Shown here: positions 12,604-28,440 of the stretch, piece by piece
Layout of the letters: every line of letters begins with the position of its first letter
How positions within the stretch are numbered: the stretch's first letter is position 1
Source: Podospora pseudocomata
Lineage: Eukaryota; Ascomycota; Sordariomycetes; Sordariales; Podosporaceae
Direction: 5' to 3'
Assembly (NCBI RefSeq): GCF_035222375.1
Contig: NC_085890.1
Location: forward strand, 2,480,001 to 2,544,000
DNA length: 64,000 nucleotides
Made by a program: the position numbers and the translations under genes
The notes under the pieces: model-generated
What the model was told of the DNA's origin: nothing
The model's input: the letters and a program-made list of their open reading frames with translations, nothing else
Databases searched by the model: none

Positions 12604-14214
12604 TCAGGCACGTTGCTGTTCCATATCGTTTAGCAAAATGCCCCTTTCCCCCGAAGGAGAATCGCGCGGCCTTGGCTGACTTGAACAGCCAAAGAGTGAA
12701 GCTAGCCCGCCCGGTAATCGCAGCTGGTCGTTTTCGCTTGCCTTCCAGAGTAGGAGAATGCCAATGGTAACAGGGATGGCTGTAGCAAAGAGATACCAGA
12801 TGTCTTGATTGACCTGCATGTGGTGCTCATTATTGTCCGGGAAACTGAAGAATTGTGTGCCAAAGATAGAGCTTGCGGTGCTGAAAGGGATGAATATCAA
12901 GCCGACAATAGAAATGATCCGGACGCTGCGGCTGTTCATCATGCCGATACGACTATCTTGGGCATTGTTCAAGTGAAAAGCCTAAAAAGAGTTTGTATGA
13001 GTCTCTGTTCCACACCTGCTTCATTTGTACATACCAGATCCACTGCATTCTTGATCCTTTCGTGAGAACTAACAATCCTGAGCCTGGTGGAGTTGAAAAG
13101 CTCGCTCCGGTATCTCAACAATCGATGGGTGTTTTCCCATGTCCGATCCTCCGTTCTCCACTTGTTTTTTGGATCATGCAGAAGCTCCTTGTGTGCCGAT
13201 AGTACCCTGTCAACTGCTCTAAGGATAGCGTCCAAGGCTTCAGTCAGGTAGATGGCGTTCTTAGCACTGGTATGAATTCCGTGTAAATCCAGGCTTGAGA
13301 GGTGACGAGAGTGTGAGCTAGGGTCAGTCGTTTCAAGTATCTTTGCCCGCTCAAACAACTTTTTCTCGTCAGTCCGTACGAGGTGAGTAACATCCCAAGC
13401 AATACTATCCACTCTCTGATACCAAGATGAAAGTGCCACGTCCACAATCACGTAGGGATCGTTGTTGACATGGTTCCAGGTTGAAGACAAAATGAATGTC
13501 ACCAAAGCCTGGATAGACTCAAGGGGAGGCTGGAAGGCAAGGAAAGTGACACAGTACTCTGACTTCTCTGGTTCCACAGTGTCTCGTTCAGTTGGGGTCA
13601 TAGGCTTCGGCTTCCATGTCATGACAAAGCCCCATTTTAGCCAAGGCTCATGTTGGTTGGGTTGGGAGGCTGTTGTTGGAATTTTGACCAGAAAGTGCAT
13701 CCAAAGAGCTGCAATCCAGCGTCAGCAAACATCCATTATTTCACTGTAGATAAGGCTAGCGGACTGACTCTCTACTCCATTTTCTCCCAGTTGGTGTCCA
13801 AATGAGTGTGTGACACTCCGCTCACGCTCGGCCACAAAGTCGTCGGGTATGTCGTACAGCTGAATTAATTGGTCATATTCTCCCGATGGCGGACCTCGGT
13901 ATCTGCCGTCCAGGGGCGCAAAGCTGCAAGGGACTATCAGTCTTCCATCCATAGATAACAGATTCCAAAAGAGGAAATTAGGCGTGACGCGACAGTCCAG
14001 CCGTGTGAGCACGCACATCATGTCAAAGTCGTACCCTCCCCATCTGGTCAACTCGGTTACATCTGACTGTATTCTGCTGGGACGGTCGTCCCCTTTTCAA
14101 GCCAGACACAATTAGTTTTGCGATACAGGGTAAATACTCAGAAGGAATGGTACCTTGTTGCCTTATCCATCTCTCAAACCGCAGGAAACCATCTTGTTGA
14201 TTTGTTGATGCCAT
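12604..14214 (-). CDS. CorA-like fungal membrane protein, 4 exons
   Basis: Complement of join(12604..12981, 13035..13708, 13769..14092, 14154..14214), 478 aa. The junctions are GT..AG and in frame. Seen: a long soluble N-terminal part, a helical charged stretch (about residues 230-350), then two C-terminal membrane segments. These are about 372-398 (SVRIISIVGLIFIPFSTASS) and about 414-433 (IWYLFATAIPVTIGILLLW). This is the layout of CorA-type Mg2+ transporters and of the many fungal CorA-like proteins. The GMN signature that ends TM1 in true CorA channels is absent, so transport of Mg2+ is not shown. The start ATG at 14214 is the first Met that opens the frame joined by splicing. The gene is divergent to the HET-like gene, with about 660 bp between them. 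Confidence 0.75.
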
Positions 14215-14873
14215 GGTCAATGTGATGTTGATTACAAGCCAGAAGAGAGAAGCGCTTGCATTGGAAGCTGAAGAAATAGCGGAGATGGAAAGTGGGAGAT
14301 AGGGGGTAGGAGGTGGTTTTTTGGGCGTCTTTTCTTGGGAACACCAATGTAATTGCCAACTGTAGGCGAGGGGCTGAGCGGTGCATGTTGTGTCACACAC
14401 CATGTTTGCGGACTGCCATCAGGCTACCAATAGAACAACATGGTTAACCACATGTTGGGCGTCTAGACCACGGCAAATGCAAAGAAAAAGGAGCAATATT
14501 GACACTGTAACCATGCCATTCCCTGTCCTAGCTCCAGACCCTGGGAGAGATTGTTTCCCGAGACAGCTGAGCCTCATGCGAACACTGCGGCGTTTCCCGG
14601 GGACAGGAAACTATGTATCAGGTAAGTGACCATTGTAATAGATAGGTTTTTCAAGATATGACGGAGACGTTGCTGAAGTGCGCAGGGAATATCATCTGGG
14701 TGGACCTAATATTTTGTCCAGGGCTCCGGACGCGAGACGATCAATAGATATCAATGTCACATTACCAATCTAACAAGGCTCTCAACATAAATACTCTTAC
14801 CCTCCCTCTCTTCATGAAAATCTGTTGCCTTTGTTCTTTTCTCCTTGTCACTCTTCCTAGGCTTACTCAACTC
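14215..14873. other. Divergent promoter region with CT-rich leader
   Basis: Non-coding gap between the CorA-like gene (minus) and the HET-like gene (plus). The last 80 bases are rich in C and T, as is usual for fungal 5' leaders, and this favours the ATG at 14874. In-frame ATGs at 14754 and 14814 would add a hydrophobic N-terminus and cannot be excluded. Confidence 0.5.
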
Positions 14874-17800
14874 ATGGCATCCACTGGACGCCAGGTAGAC
14901 TATCACGGTGCAGACATCCAGCCCGATCGTGATCGGATCAACGGGTTCCTGACTTTGATGAACGAGGTTGTCCCTCCAGCTCAAGTTCATTCGAGTTCCC
15001 AGAGCGTCTCACGACCTCCCCAATATCCTCCCGCCCCCCGACCAGTTGCAAACACACCAGGATCAGGAGCTCTCCCTGCCAACAGTGAGTCAACTTTCAC
15101 ATTACCTATAGAAATCATTCTAATTCAGACAGGCAATACTGCAGCACGTCCGGCTTTCACCAACAACTCCAAGCCCAAGTCGCGACGAAGACTCTTTTGC
15201 TTCTAGACACACCGGGTACCGCCATGTCAGAAAAACCTCTTTCTACGGGCTCAGGGGCGAGCTCCCATCCTAACCCATACCAGGATGTGTCCAGTTGGTG
15301 GGCTGCCTTCTTCAAAGGGGGCTTTTCCTGGCGTTGGTTTGGTGGACCTCACCTGTACTTTCGCCCCAACCTCGAGTATGCCGACTCGACACCGTTTTTC
15401 GTCACAGATGGTCTGGGAAGGGAAAAGGTGTACAACCAGCCGTTCGAATGCTACATCGACCCATTCACCGGAAAGATTGAGAAACTTTATGTCCAAGCAC
15501 CTTCTTCCATTTGTCTCCTTGGCTCTGTCGACCCCAATTGCACCTGGAAGCGAACGCCTATTCGAAATGTGACACCGTTTCTCTTGCGGGTGGGCAACCT
15601 CCCCTTTCGGTTTATACCGGCCGAGAGGAGGGGTCACAGATCCAAGTTCACCTTTGAAGATTGGTGCATTGTCATTGGAATGTGGATCCCGTCTGTGGCA
15701 GTCTTTCTCATGTCGTGGACGGTGTATGACCCCTCAGGCCCCGTTGAAGGAAAGGATCCTACCAAATATCTGCCGCTGATGTACCGCGGCCTAAAGTATC
15801 CTCGCCTGGCCCGCAACATGCTGGAGAATCGGCACCAAGTCGCTCAGTTGCTCTACAAGTACACTTCCTGGAATACCACGGCGGCACTCTCGTCATACCG
15901 GACTTTTCGGCCAAGGTTCCTCAACTACCTGGTGCAGACAGAGCTTCCAGATGGCCGCAAGTTGTTCTCGTTTGAAACACGCCCGGTGCCTGACAATGAC
16001 ATCACCCCATTCGTCATGATTGCCTGGTCTTCGGCACACTATGAGCTCAAGTCGAGGGAGAACGAGTCCGGGCTGCCCCGCAACAACGAGGGCGACCTCG
16101 ACGCTCTTCTCTCCATGGGCGTGACGGCGTCTGTCAAGTACTTTGGGCTCGAGCCTGAGAAGCAGGATCTACGTCAGCACCCCAAGGCCTTTTGGTGCTC
16201 TGCAAACTGTATGCCGCCGACGAAAAGGGTAGACCACCTTGGAAGAGTGGTTAATGTGGACGGAGAAGAGAAGGAGCTCCTTGCCAACCAAGATGTAAGC
16301 TCGATACTCCCAGTCATTGTGCTGGATGTATATGTCTGACTGACTTTGTGTACCTAGACCTACAGTATCAGCGATATTATTCGAACCGCACAGCATGTGG
16401 CCGTTGTGATTGGTAACCTGCAAAGACCCTGGGATCCCAACGCACTCCGTGTGTGGGGTGAACGAGTCTGGACTTTACCAGAGATTGTTCTTAGCAAGGG
16501 TGAGACAGTTACCGTCTGGCACTGCGGCACTCGACCTTCCATGAAGCCATACGAATTCACCGAGATACCCAAAGCCCTTTTCCCAACCTATGCATGGGCA
16601 GACGCCTTGAACTCGCGCCAGCTGATCGAGCACTACGGCAACCTTCACCTCAGCCATCTCGAGCTCGTCAAGATTGCTCTAGAGTGCTTGATGAGCCGCC
16701 ATTTCCGTGCGATGCATCCAGGCGACCGTGTTTACGTCCTCATGGGTCTCTTGCGTATCCGGCCTCCCATCGACAGCACCGACACTTCCTTCCAGGCCTT
16801 TGCTCGTTTGTCTCTGCCTCAGGACAGTGATCGTCTCATGGAGCGTCTGATCTGTCTTTTGCCCGACTTTCCCGGGCAGAACTGGGAGCTCATGACAGAC
16901 CAGTACAAGGCTAGCTTGTGGGATGTGTACCCAAACACGCAGATCTGCGCCATTGGCGAAAATGACACGGTGGTGATAGACGATGCCAAGGGCGCCCAGA
17001 TTCAGTGGTCAGAGTTCACGCGGGTTCGAACGCTGCGGAAGCTGACGGCGAAGCGTGAATTCTTCATCTACTTCCTCATCTGGTCCCCTTTGGTCTTTTT
17101 TATCGGCGTCATCCTTGCAGCCCTGTTTCAACCGCCGCCTCCGATGCCGAACTCCATGTATTACTACCCAGTGCCTACCAACCCAGCCTACCAAGCGGGT
17201 CTTGCTATCACGGTCATCACTCTTCTCTTCTTCATTCTGCCGGCCCCCTATTTCCTCTGGCACATTTACTCTGGAAAGCTTTGGGAAGTGGAGCCGTGCT
17301 TCTTTGGACTTGAAGGTTATGTTCCCATCGAGGCGATTGAAGAGAAGCTGTTTGGCACCAGAGGTAGTCATGCTCGTCTTCAGTGGAGCACATGGGGTTC
17401 TCCTCTTTCTCGACACACCCAGGGCAGAGTCACTCGCGAGCGGTCGGTCAAGTTCAAGTACCAAGACGCCATCGACCCTGGAACTGGTATCCAGAATGCG
17501 GTGCCGGTTCTCAGTCTCGACGGGAACATTGACACGTATCATGTCGAATCGACAGACCCTACCAGCCCCTGTTCGCACTGCTCAAGCAACGCCAGTGGCG
17601 GGCGGTATTGTAGCTACCATCCGACCGTGGCTTCCTGTCAGGACATGAGCCGCAGCAAAATGGGCCAGATGAAGGTGTTCACGCTTGTGGACACCTACAA
17701 CATGACCGTCACACTGTTTTATGCTGTCCGTCCTCCCACGGTTCTGGTACTCGGTGGCAGCGAAGGCGGCATGAAGCGTGCCATTGCCTGTTCCTTTGAT

Positions 17801-18037
17801 ATCACGACCGGAACTCTGTACAGGGAAACTGTCTTGAGAATCCCTTCTCAGAGTGCGGATCGCATGGAAGGGCTTGGCCGGCTTCGCCTCGGGCTGGTTC
17901 GGCCGTTCCTTGACAATGATGTGCGAAAGACACTCTCCAGCCAGCCCGTACAGCAGCAGCAGTCCTCGACAATCTTTCAGGAGCAGGTTACTCCCACATC
18001 TGTCCATGTGCCCATTGTCCACGAACCAAAAATCTGA
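14874..18037 (+). CDS. Large HET-domain-like membrane protein, 3 exons
   Basis: join(14874..15084, 15129..16294, 16358..18037), 1018 aa, all junctions in frame. Seen: Pro/Ser-rich N-terminus, a hydrophobic segment around WCIVIGMWIPSVAVFLMSW, then HET-like landmarks: RVWTLPEIVLS near nt 16460 and DRVYVLMGLLRI near nt 16725. Two more membrane segments follow (FFIYFLIWSPLVFFIGVILA and a stretch near nt 17200-17270). The C-terminal third is soluble and ends Gln-rich. Known: HET domains act in heterokaryon incompatibility and cell death. In this family the HET part is divergent and membrane-linked, and no function is established to my knowledge. The second-exon acceptor was chosen at 15127/15128, because the later AG at 15131/15132 leads to a stop. 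A shorter start at 15224 is an alternative. Confidence 0.72.
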
Positions 18038-21308
<3,271 letters not shown>

Positions 21309-21426
21309 AAAGTATCGGGAGATGGTATCTCATATTATGTCATAGATTATAATACTGTGAATAAAGTAATGAAAATGCCAAAACGTCTATGATGCCACGG
21401 CTTGAGCTTTGAGTTTAGTCATTGTT

Positions 21427-21905
21427 TGTGACAAGGGGAGTATCTCGGCTTGGAACAGGTAGTTCAACTCAGTATAATAATCTGTTATGGCCTCAAGGTC
21501 CTTGCCCCTTGCCATTTGGGTAGGAAAGGCAAGGCCTACTTATAGTCCTCCGGATCCCCAGGACCGTTCTGAGCTCCCTGGTCCTCGAACCTGTCTTATC
21601 TGTCTGCCTTGGCCGGGCACCTCCTTCGGCGTCCTGGCCACTGATTCCCACCAGTAATAGGTACATATGATTCCTGTCCTGCAGTCTTCTTGCAGCTCGT
21701 ATGGGTCCTCAGTCCCTCCTGCCCAACCAACCCGTATCGGCACCCTGGTTCTGCCTTCGTGGTGGTCGCCGTGATGCCTCCGCTGAGCCCCGGTGGGCTC
21801 AGTTGGTTGCCGGCCCCAGATATTCTGATCCTGGGCATATCGTTGGGCTATTGTTGGTTGGAGTGTGTACTGTCTAGGGGCACTGAGTCGTGGGCCCGTG
21901 TGACA
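21427..21905 (-). repeat. 3' LTR of the chromovirus
   Basis: 479 bp, identical to the other LTR except for one extra C in a short C run (near 21650). It lies about 120 bp after the end of the catalase-peroxidase relic. Confidence 0.93.
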
Positions 21906-21923
21906 CAATCTCCCCCTTCTCTA
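21906..21923 (-). promoter_or_regulatory. Polypurine tract
   Basis: Directly next to the 3' LTR, the element strand reads AGAGAAGGGGGAGATTG, the expected plus-strand priming site of an LTR retrotransposon. Confidence 0.8.
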
Positions 21924-21967
21924 GGCGCGCCCTCGAGCCGCTTGTTGCCAGTCACTTCTTCACTTTG

Positions 21968-24900
21968 TCAGTTGGTTGCTCGGGGGTCTCTGGGCTTACC
22001 TGGGTTCTGCTGGTGGAACTGCAAGACGGCTGCTTTGGCTCCGTTAGAGTGGAAGTGCTCCCATGGTTCCCATGTCCAATCCTTCCTGGCTGGCCAACCA
22101 TGCCACTTGGTCAGATACTTCACACTTCCTTGGGCAGAGATCGAATCCATAACTTTCTCGATCTCGTAGTCTTCAGGCTCGATAGGGGCTGCCTCCCGCA
22201 GGACCCGGCGAACGTCAGGTTCTCCCTGATTGCCGGCGCGGTAGGGTTCTATGAGCGAGACGTGGAATGAGTTATGAATTCGCCAGCCCTCAGGAAGCGT
22301 GAGTCGGACGGCGGTGGGTGATATAACCTTCTGGATCTTGAATGGTCCGAGCATCTTCTTGTCCAACTTCTTCGCCGGCCGCTTGGTCTTGATGTTCCGG
22401 GCGTTCAGCATGACCAGGTCGTCTTTGGCGTAGGTGGGTGCCTTAGAACGTTTCTTGTCGGCCCAGTGTTTTATTCGGACACGGCTCTTCTCCAGCTGGT
22501 CCTTTGCTTGCTTGTGGATTTGTATCATCCAATGAGCGTACAACTGACTGCCAGGATTGGAGGTCGTACCGAGTGAGGGGTTGTGCGCGGCGGGGTGGTA
22601 GCCGTAGTTAGCAAAGAAGGGTGTCATTCAGACGAGGAAGAGACGGTGTTGTTTGTAGGCGAACTCGGCAATTGGCAGGAGGTCCTCCCAGTTGCTCATT
22701 TCATAATTGACGAAGGCGCGAAGGTAGACCTCTAGGGTCTGATTGAGTCGCTCGGTCTGTCCGTCGGTCTGTGGGTGGAAGGCGGTGCTCATGCGTGTTC
22801 GTACACCGACGAGTTTGAGGAAGTCTTTCCAGAGGTGAGCCGTGAATCTAGAGTCTCGGTCAGAAATAATGTCTAGGGGTACTCCGTGCAGCTTCCAGTA
22901 GGAGCGCGCGAAAATCTTAATCAGGTCCTCGGTCTTTTTCCTTTCCACCTTTAGTGGGACGAAGTGTGCCATCTTGGTGAAGGGGTCGACCATGACCCAG
23001 ATCGAGTCACATCCATTTGACAGAGGTAGGTCAGTGATGAAGTCCATGGCGACAGTCTGCCACGGCTTGTAGTGAAGCTCTATTGGTTGAAGCAGCCCAT
23101 GAGCGGAGTGTCGGGGTGGCTTGTTGGATTGGCATTCAAGGCACCCGCGGACATACTCTCGGACTGTTTCTTCCAGGTTAGGCCACCAAAAGTTGCGTGT
23201 AATCAGTTCCATCGTCTTGTCTGAACCCATGTGTCCTGCCACCTTGGTGTCGTGTTCTGAGATGAGGACATCCCGGATGAGCGTCTTGGGCACCCATAAC
23301 CGGTCTTTGCGGTAAAGCAGTCCATCCTTGATGGCCACGTTCTTGCCGGGCGTTGATAATTGCGCACGGTACTCTGGATCCTGGCGTCCTTCCTTCACGA
23401 CCTTGTCCTTAAATTCCTTAGTCCAGCGAGGGACTTCGGTCCTCAGGCTGGCGATGCGGGCTGAAGAGAGGAGGACGCAGGCTGAATGTTGGTCGAACAT
23501 GGTGCCTTCGGAGTTGGAAAAATGCTTTTTCTGCAAGACTGACGTAATCGGCTGGTCTTCACTCCCCCCTTTCTCAGGTCGGTGTTGGGACAATCGAGAG
23601 AGGATATCTGCCTTCTCGTTGAGCCGACCCGGGCGGTAGTTGATGATAAACCAGTAGCTTGAGAACTGTTGGGCCCACCTTGCCTGTCTTCGGTTGAGCA
23701 CTTTGGCCGTAGTGAAGTAGGCGAGGTTCTGATGATCCGAGTAGATCTCTATTCGGTGCTTAGCTCCCTCCAGGTATTGTCTCCATCGGTCCAAACAATC
23801 CACAATTGCCAAAAGTTCCTTGTCATGAATTTCGTAGTTCATTTCGGCTGGCATGAGCTTGCGTGAATGGAAGGCGATGGGGTGGAGTTTGCCATCGGCA
23901 CCTTTCTGGGAAAGCACTCCTCCGAGTGCGAAGTCTGATGAATCCGTTTCCACGTAGGCCACCTTGTCGGGGTCGAAGTGTCCTAAGATGGGGGCGGTTG
24001 TGAACAGGTACTTCAGGGTAAGGAAGGCCTTGTTCATTTGCTCAGTCCAGGTCCAGGCCCTTTTTCTACCTTTGCCATGTCCGTCAAGGGTTTGACGATT
24101 GCGGAGAACCCTTGATGAACCGGCGATAGAAATTGGCGAAACCCACGAACTGCTGCATCTCTCTAAGGTTCTTGGGGCTTCCCATTTCTTGATGCAGTCG
24201 ACTTTGTCCTGTGCCATTGCAATGCCATTGGCACCAATGATGTAGCCTAGAATTCCACTTCATGGACCCCCAATGACATTTCTGGGGGCTACAGCGAGCT
24301 TGTTCTCGGTGAGGCGGCGGAGGACTTCTTTCACAAGACGGTCGTGCTCTTCTTCAGTGTCCGCGTATATGAGGGAGGTCATCAAGGTACACCAGCAAGC
24401 CGACGTCGATCAGGTCCCTGAATATGTGGTTCATCATGGACTGAAAGGTGGCGGGTGCATTGATGAGTCCAAACGGCATGACAGTCCATTCGAAGAGTCC
24501 GTATTTGCATCTGAATGCGGTCTTCCACTCGTCCCCTTCCTTGATCCGAACGAGCCAGAATCCTGACTTTAGATCGATTTTGGTAAACCAGCGGGCCGTG
24601 CGGAAACGGGCTTGGAGCTCGCTGATGAGCGGAATTGGGTATCGGACCGGGATGGTCACGGCATTAATGCCGCGGTAATCGACCACCGGTCGGAGAGGGT
24701 CGTTCGGGTCTTTCTTTTCCACGAACATGAGAGGGGCGCCGCAGGATGATGTGGATCTGCGGACACGTCCAGTACTGATCATCTTCTCCAACCAAGGTTT
24801 TAAGGCGTCCAGCTCTCTGGCGCTCATGGCATAGAGTGGTCCCCACGGGGGCGTCCTGCCCTCTTGGAGGTCAATCGCGTGGTCCCATGGTTGGTGATCC

Positions 24901-25411
24901 GGGAGTCTTGAGGCGGCCTCGCTGGACATGATGGGGAGGAATTCTCGGAACTTCTCAGGGACAGCTGCTATGGCGGCTTCTGCCGCGGCTTGTGCCGAGG
25001 CGACTGTTGGCTGGTGACGGGTCTTCCGCATCGCGCGGCTGGTGCAATTTTTCTCGGCAATAGGAAGAGGAGAAGGTGATCTTTCTTGCGTCGCCGAAGA
25101 ATCCAGCAGGCTGGTGTTGTTGGAGCCACCACTGCGGAAGTATTATGTCGCATTGGTCGTCCATAGCGCTGAGTTCGAAGTTGAGTCGTGAGAAATGATC
25201 CTCTTGATGTCGCAGGACGAGTCGGTCGGTATAGTACCTTCCGCCGAGGTCGTCTGCTGTGGCGTTGAAGGCCTGGATGAGCCGGGAGTGGCTCGTCGAA
25301 TGAGGGCAGCTTCCAACGTCTTGCCTGTGTGATTGACATGACGGGGATAGTACTGCCGGGGTCCAATAGTACTCGTACTGGGTGTTCGGCATCATTGTAG
25401 ATGAGCGTCAT
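21968..25411 (-). pseudogene. pol region of the chromovirus (protease, RT, RNase H, integrase, chromodomain; broken)
   Basis: Seen on minus: aspartic-protease motif LLDPGSTIPVMS (about 25370). Reverse transcriptase 25031-24354 with LRPVVDYRGIN, KIDLKSGFWLVRI and YLDDL. An RNase H and integrase ORF 24217-22628 with TDSSDFALGG, the HHCC zinc finger (HDTKVAGHMG...CLECQ) and the acidic triad in MDFITDLP, ISDRDSRFT and TERLNQTLE. Then 22627-21968 with a chromodomain (YEIEKVMDS...YLTKWHGWP...WEPWEHF). Breaks: one extra C after YLDDL near 24362, further breaks near 24250, and a frame change with TGA at 22628-22630 between integrase core and tail. The chromodomain places the element among chromoviruses, which target chromatin marks. 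Confidence 0.92.
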
Positions 25412-25607
25412 CTTGACAATCGGGCGATCGCCTGTTTTGGCTCAGGACAGTGTCGTTTGTTATCTGGGCTGATGTCGTTGCTCGCTCGTTTGATTCCGCA
25501 GGCGCGGAGGATGACACCGGAAGGCTCGGGTCCGCGTGGTGTGGCACGGGAGCCTACTGAAAATCCGAATCAGGTCGTCGTCCATAATCTCGGTGATCCT
25601 CGCGGCG

Positions 25608-28353
25608 TCAGTCATGATGGCATCGACTCGGGCGCGTTTGGTCGCGGATGGTGCTGGTACCTCTTCGTTGACTTTTCGTTTGGTGGAAAAGGTTTTTCCG
25701 GCGGGGCTGGCAGGTCCTTGCCGTTGACATCCTTTTAGCATAGCAGGACAGGGTCTGGTGGTTGTCTCTCCCGCATCGCCAGCATGCTATTTTGTCGCGT
25801 TTGCGCTGGTCAATGTCTGATTGGTCGATGTTGCGGAGAGCATCTTTGTTGGAAGACCACTTCTTGTCCTTGGCGTCAATCTTCGGTTTGTCGCCACCAG
25901 TCTTCCTTCCGTCCTTTTCCTTTTTGAGGATGGACTTTGGCCGGCTTGGGAGCGGTGATTCTTGCCTAGGCGGTGTTGGCCCAACTTCGAGTGCTCCGGG
26001 TTCGAAGTGGGCTCGCCTTTCCCGACACACCAGGGTTCGTGAGCATATTCTCGTAAATTTGGCCGGCCTCCTGAATCGTGGCGAAGAAGTCTTCGTCGTC
26101 ATCTGGCAGGCCGCCTTGGCGAGAGTATACCATCTTGATGATGTCGGCAGGCAAGGTTCGGGAAACATGGTCCTGAAGAGAGGGACCAGACCAGCAAACC
26201 TCTTCGTTGAGATCAAGAAGATCGGTGACGTATTCCGCCGTGTCCCCCTTGTACCTCAGGTCTTTCATCTTCTTGAGGTTGCGGTGTCGAACAGCGGGGT
26301 CCTTGAATCTGGACTGGAGGGCAGTGGCATATGCCGTCCAGGTGTCAGTCAGACCCATCTTCTCCGCCGTCCTGATACGCTGCGCGTGGAAAGACGCAGC
26401 CTTGTCGGTCAGTAGAGAGCCAACCCAGTTAATGCGATGAGCGTCGGTGACGAAGCTGCTCTCGTACGTTTCTAGGTAAGCCTCTACCTTCATCCACCAT
26501 GGCCGAAACTTAGACAGATCCTTGGCGTCAAACTTGGGCGGTTTCTCCAGATGAACTGGATTGACCGTCGCCGAAGTTGGGCGACGACCCAGGCGGTCAA
26601 GCGCATTGAGTAGGGCAGCGCTGATGTCTTGGGCTGGATTGGTGTTGTTCTTGGGTGGGTGCCGGTTGAAATTTGGACGACGGGGCTCATCGTCACTATC
26701 AGTGGATGAATCGTCGCCAGGTGCTCCTGGAGTGGGAGGGTTCCTTGGTGGGAGGTTGCCTCCTGTCCCTCCAGAGACGAAGGTGCCTGCGCGGGCAGAT
26801 TGGTATTGTGTGCGGGCGCGTGTCGATTGTCCTGTAATCTGTGCATGGAGAAATGCCTCAGACGAAAGAGGATCCATTTCCCTGGGGAGTCGCACAGTGC
26901 GCGGGTCAGTCGGGATATCCGGCGGTATTCCTCTCTTCGAGGAAGACGTCTTGCTGGGAGGAGCCGTGGACACGGTTGCTGGCAGCGGTCGTTTGCTGGC
27001 AGCTGCTGGTGCGGGGGTACGCGACAGTCGGGTACGCACTTCTTCTATTACGGAAGCGGTATCCTTGGGTCTGCCGTCGCGCAATCTCTCTTCCAGAGAG
27101 CGAATCACCTCCTCGGTGTACTCCTGGAGAGAGCTTAGGTGCTTTCCGGCCACATCGTCGAATTTGGCGAGGTCAATTTGTGGCCGGGCGAGGAGTTCCT
27201 GCAGGGTAGTGTCGGTTTTGTTGGCGAAACCCTGTATGGCTTCCTGGGTGTCCCTCACGTTACTCGCCAATGCAGCTAGATCCGCCTGCTGCTTGACGGT
27301 CGCAAGCGTGAGTTGCTGAATGGCGCGAGCGCGTTGGTCGGCGTCATCAGTGAGTCGAGCGACTGCACCATAGACTTCGGTGGCGAAGTTGTTGGATGCC
27401 ACCGTCAGTTTTCGGTGAAATTGTTCCACCTGGTCTCAGGTAACCTGGAGGTGGGATTGCTGCATACCGACCATGGTGTTGTAGAGTTGTCGCATGGCCT
27501 CATATTGATCGCTGACGCTGTGCAGCTGTTCAGGCGTCAGGGTGTCCTTGGTTTGTCGTAGTTCAACCACGGCATGGTAGGTCTCCTGGAGGGCTTGGTG
27601 CATCTCGAGGAGCCAGGCGGGGGGGTGTCTTGACGACAACATTGGAGTTCTGAATGGGTGGTGCATCTCGCATTACCACCTCAAAACTAGCGGGCTGGTA
27701 GAGAACAAGCGCGTCCTCTCCAGGTGGGGGTGTCCGTCCAGACCTGTCCATTGCGTCGTTGCGCGGTTCAGGTGTGGGTTGGCGAGATCCTTGGGGTTGG
27801 GCATGCTCGCCAGAAGAGGATTCACCGGTCATGGTAGCGAGGGAGTCCTTAAGTACCTGAACACGAGCGGGGGTGTTCTGGGTAGAGTCGTCTGTCGCGC
27901 GCGAGGTGGCTGCATCTGCGGCTTGCCTCGTCTCGGTTGAACGCAGGAATACGTTCTGGGCGGGAGTCGCCGGTGTGGCTGAGGTGATAGACGTTTGCGG
28001 ATGTGATAGGCGTGCTGACGTAATGGTAGGACGACGAATATTATTGTCCACAGAATCGGTCTCGTCGTGAGAGGAGGATGGTGGTTGAGAGTGCGAGACT
28101 GAAAAGGGTGGTAAGGGAATCACCAGTTCTTGCGACAGGGAACTCTGCGCCTGGATTGGTTTGCCTGGGTAGTTGTGGATTCAGGTAAGAAGGGTGGACT
28201 AGGAGAATCGAACGAATATTCTCCGTATGACGAATCTGAGCAAGTGAAGTCACTATCTGCTTGCCAGTCGTTGCAGGGTAGGGCGGCTAGATGGTTCCGG
28301 TTGCTGAGTGTTCTGGGTGAGGGTGGTGATGACGATGTGTCGCTGTCTGACAT
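25608..28353 (-). pseudogene. gag region of the chromovirus (broken)
   Basis: Seen: an N-terminal Ser/Pro-rich part (28353 to about 27560), a coiled, charged part, then the capsid-like core in the open stretch 27429-25966 (487 aa). The core includes KPPKFDAKDLSKFRPWW and ALQSRFKDPAVRHRNLKKM, typical of gypsy gag. It is followed by a CCHC knuckle CWRCGRDNHQTLSCY in another frame near 25780. Frame changes occur near 28130, 27600, 27430 and 25980, so gag is not one continuous frame in this copy. Role in intact elements: particle formation and RNA packaging. Confidence 0.85.
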
Positions 28354-28427
28354 CGACAGGTGGGGTTGTTTTGTTAAGGTCGTGGCATGCTGTGTATAGG
28401 GGTAGTGTGTTTTGGTGAGCTTGAATG

Positions 28428-28439
28428 ATAACAGATTAT
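28428..28439 (-). promoter_or_regulatory. Putative self-priming primer-binding site
   Basis: One base inside the 5' LTR, the element strand reads ATAATCTGTTAT. This is exactly complementary to ATAACAGATTAT in the LTR (28491-28502 on plus). No match to a tRNA 3' end (TGG-) was seen. Known: Tf1/sushi-type elements prime with the 5' end of their own transcript. Inference: this element does the same. Confidence 0.6.
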
Positions 28440-28440
28440 C

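Noticed and set aside
12604-14214. True CorA Mg2+ channel
   Set aside because: The helix pair fits, but the GMN signature is absent, so only 'CorA-like' is supported.
26561-27319. Plus-strand open frame of 252 codons inside the retrotransposon
   Set aside because: It is antisense to gag, which has clear gag features on minus.
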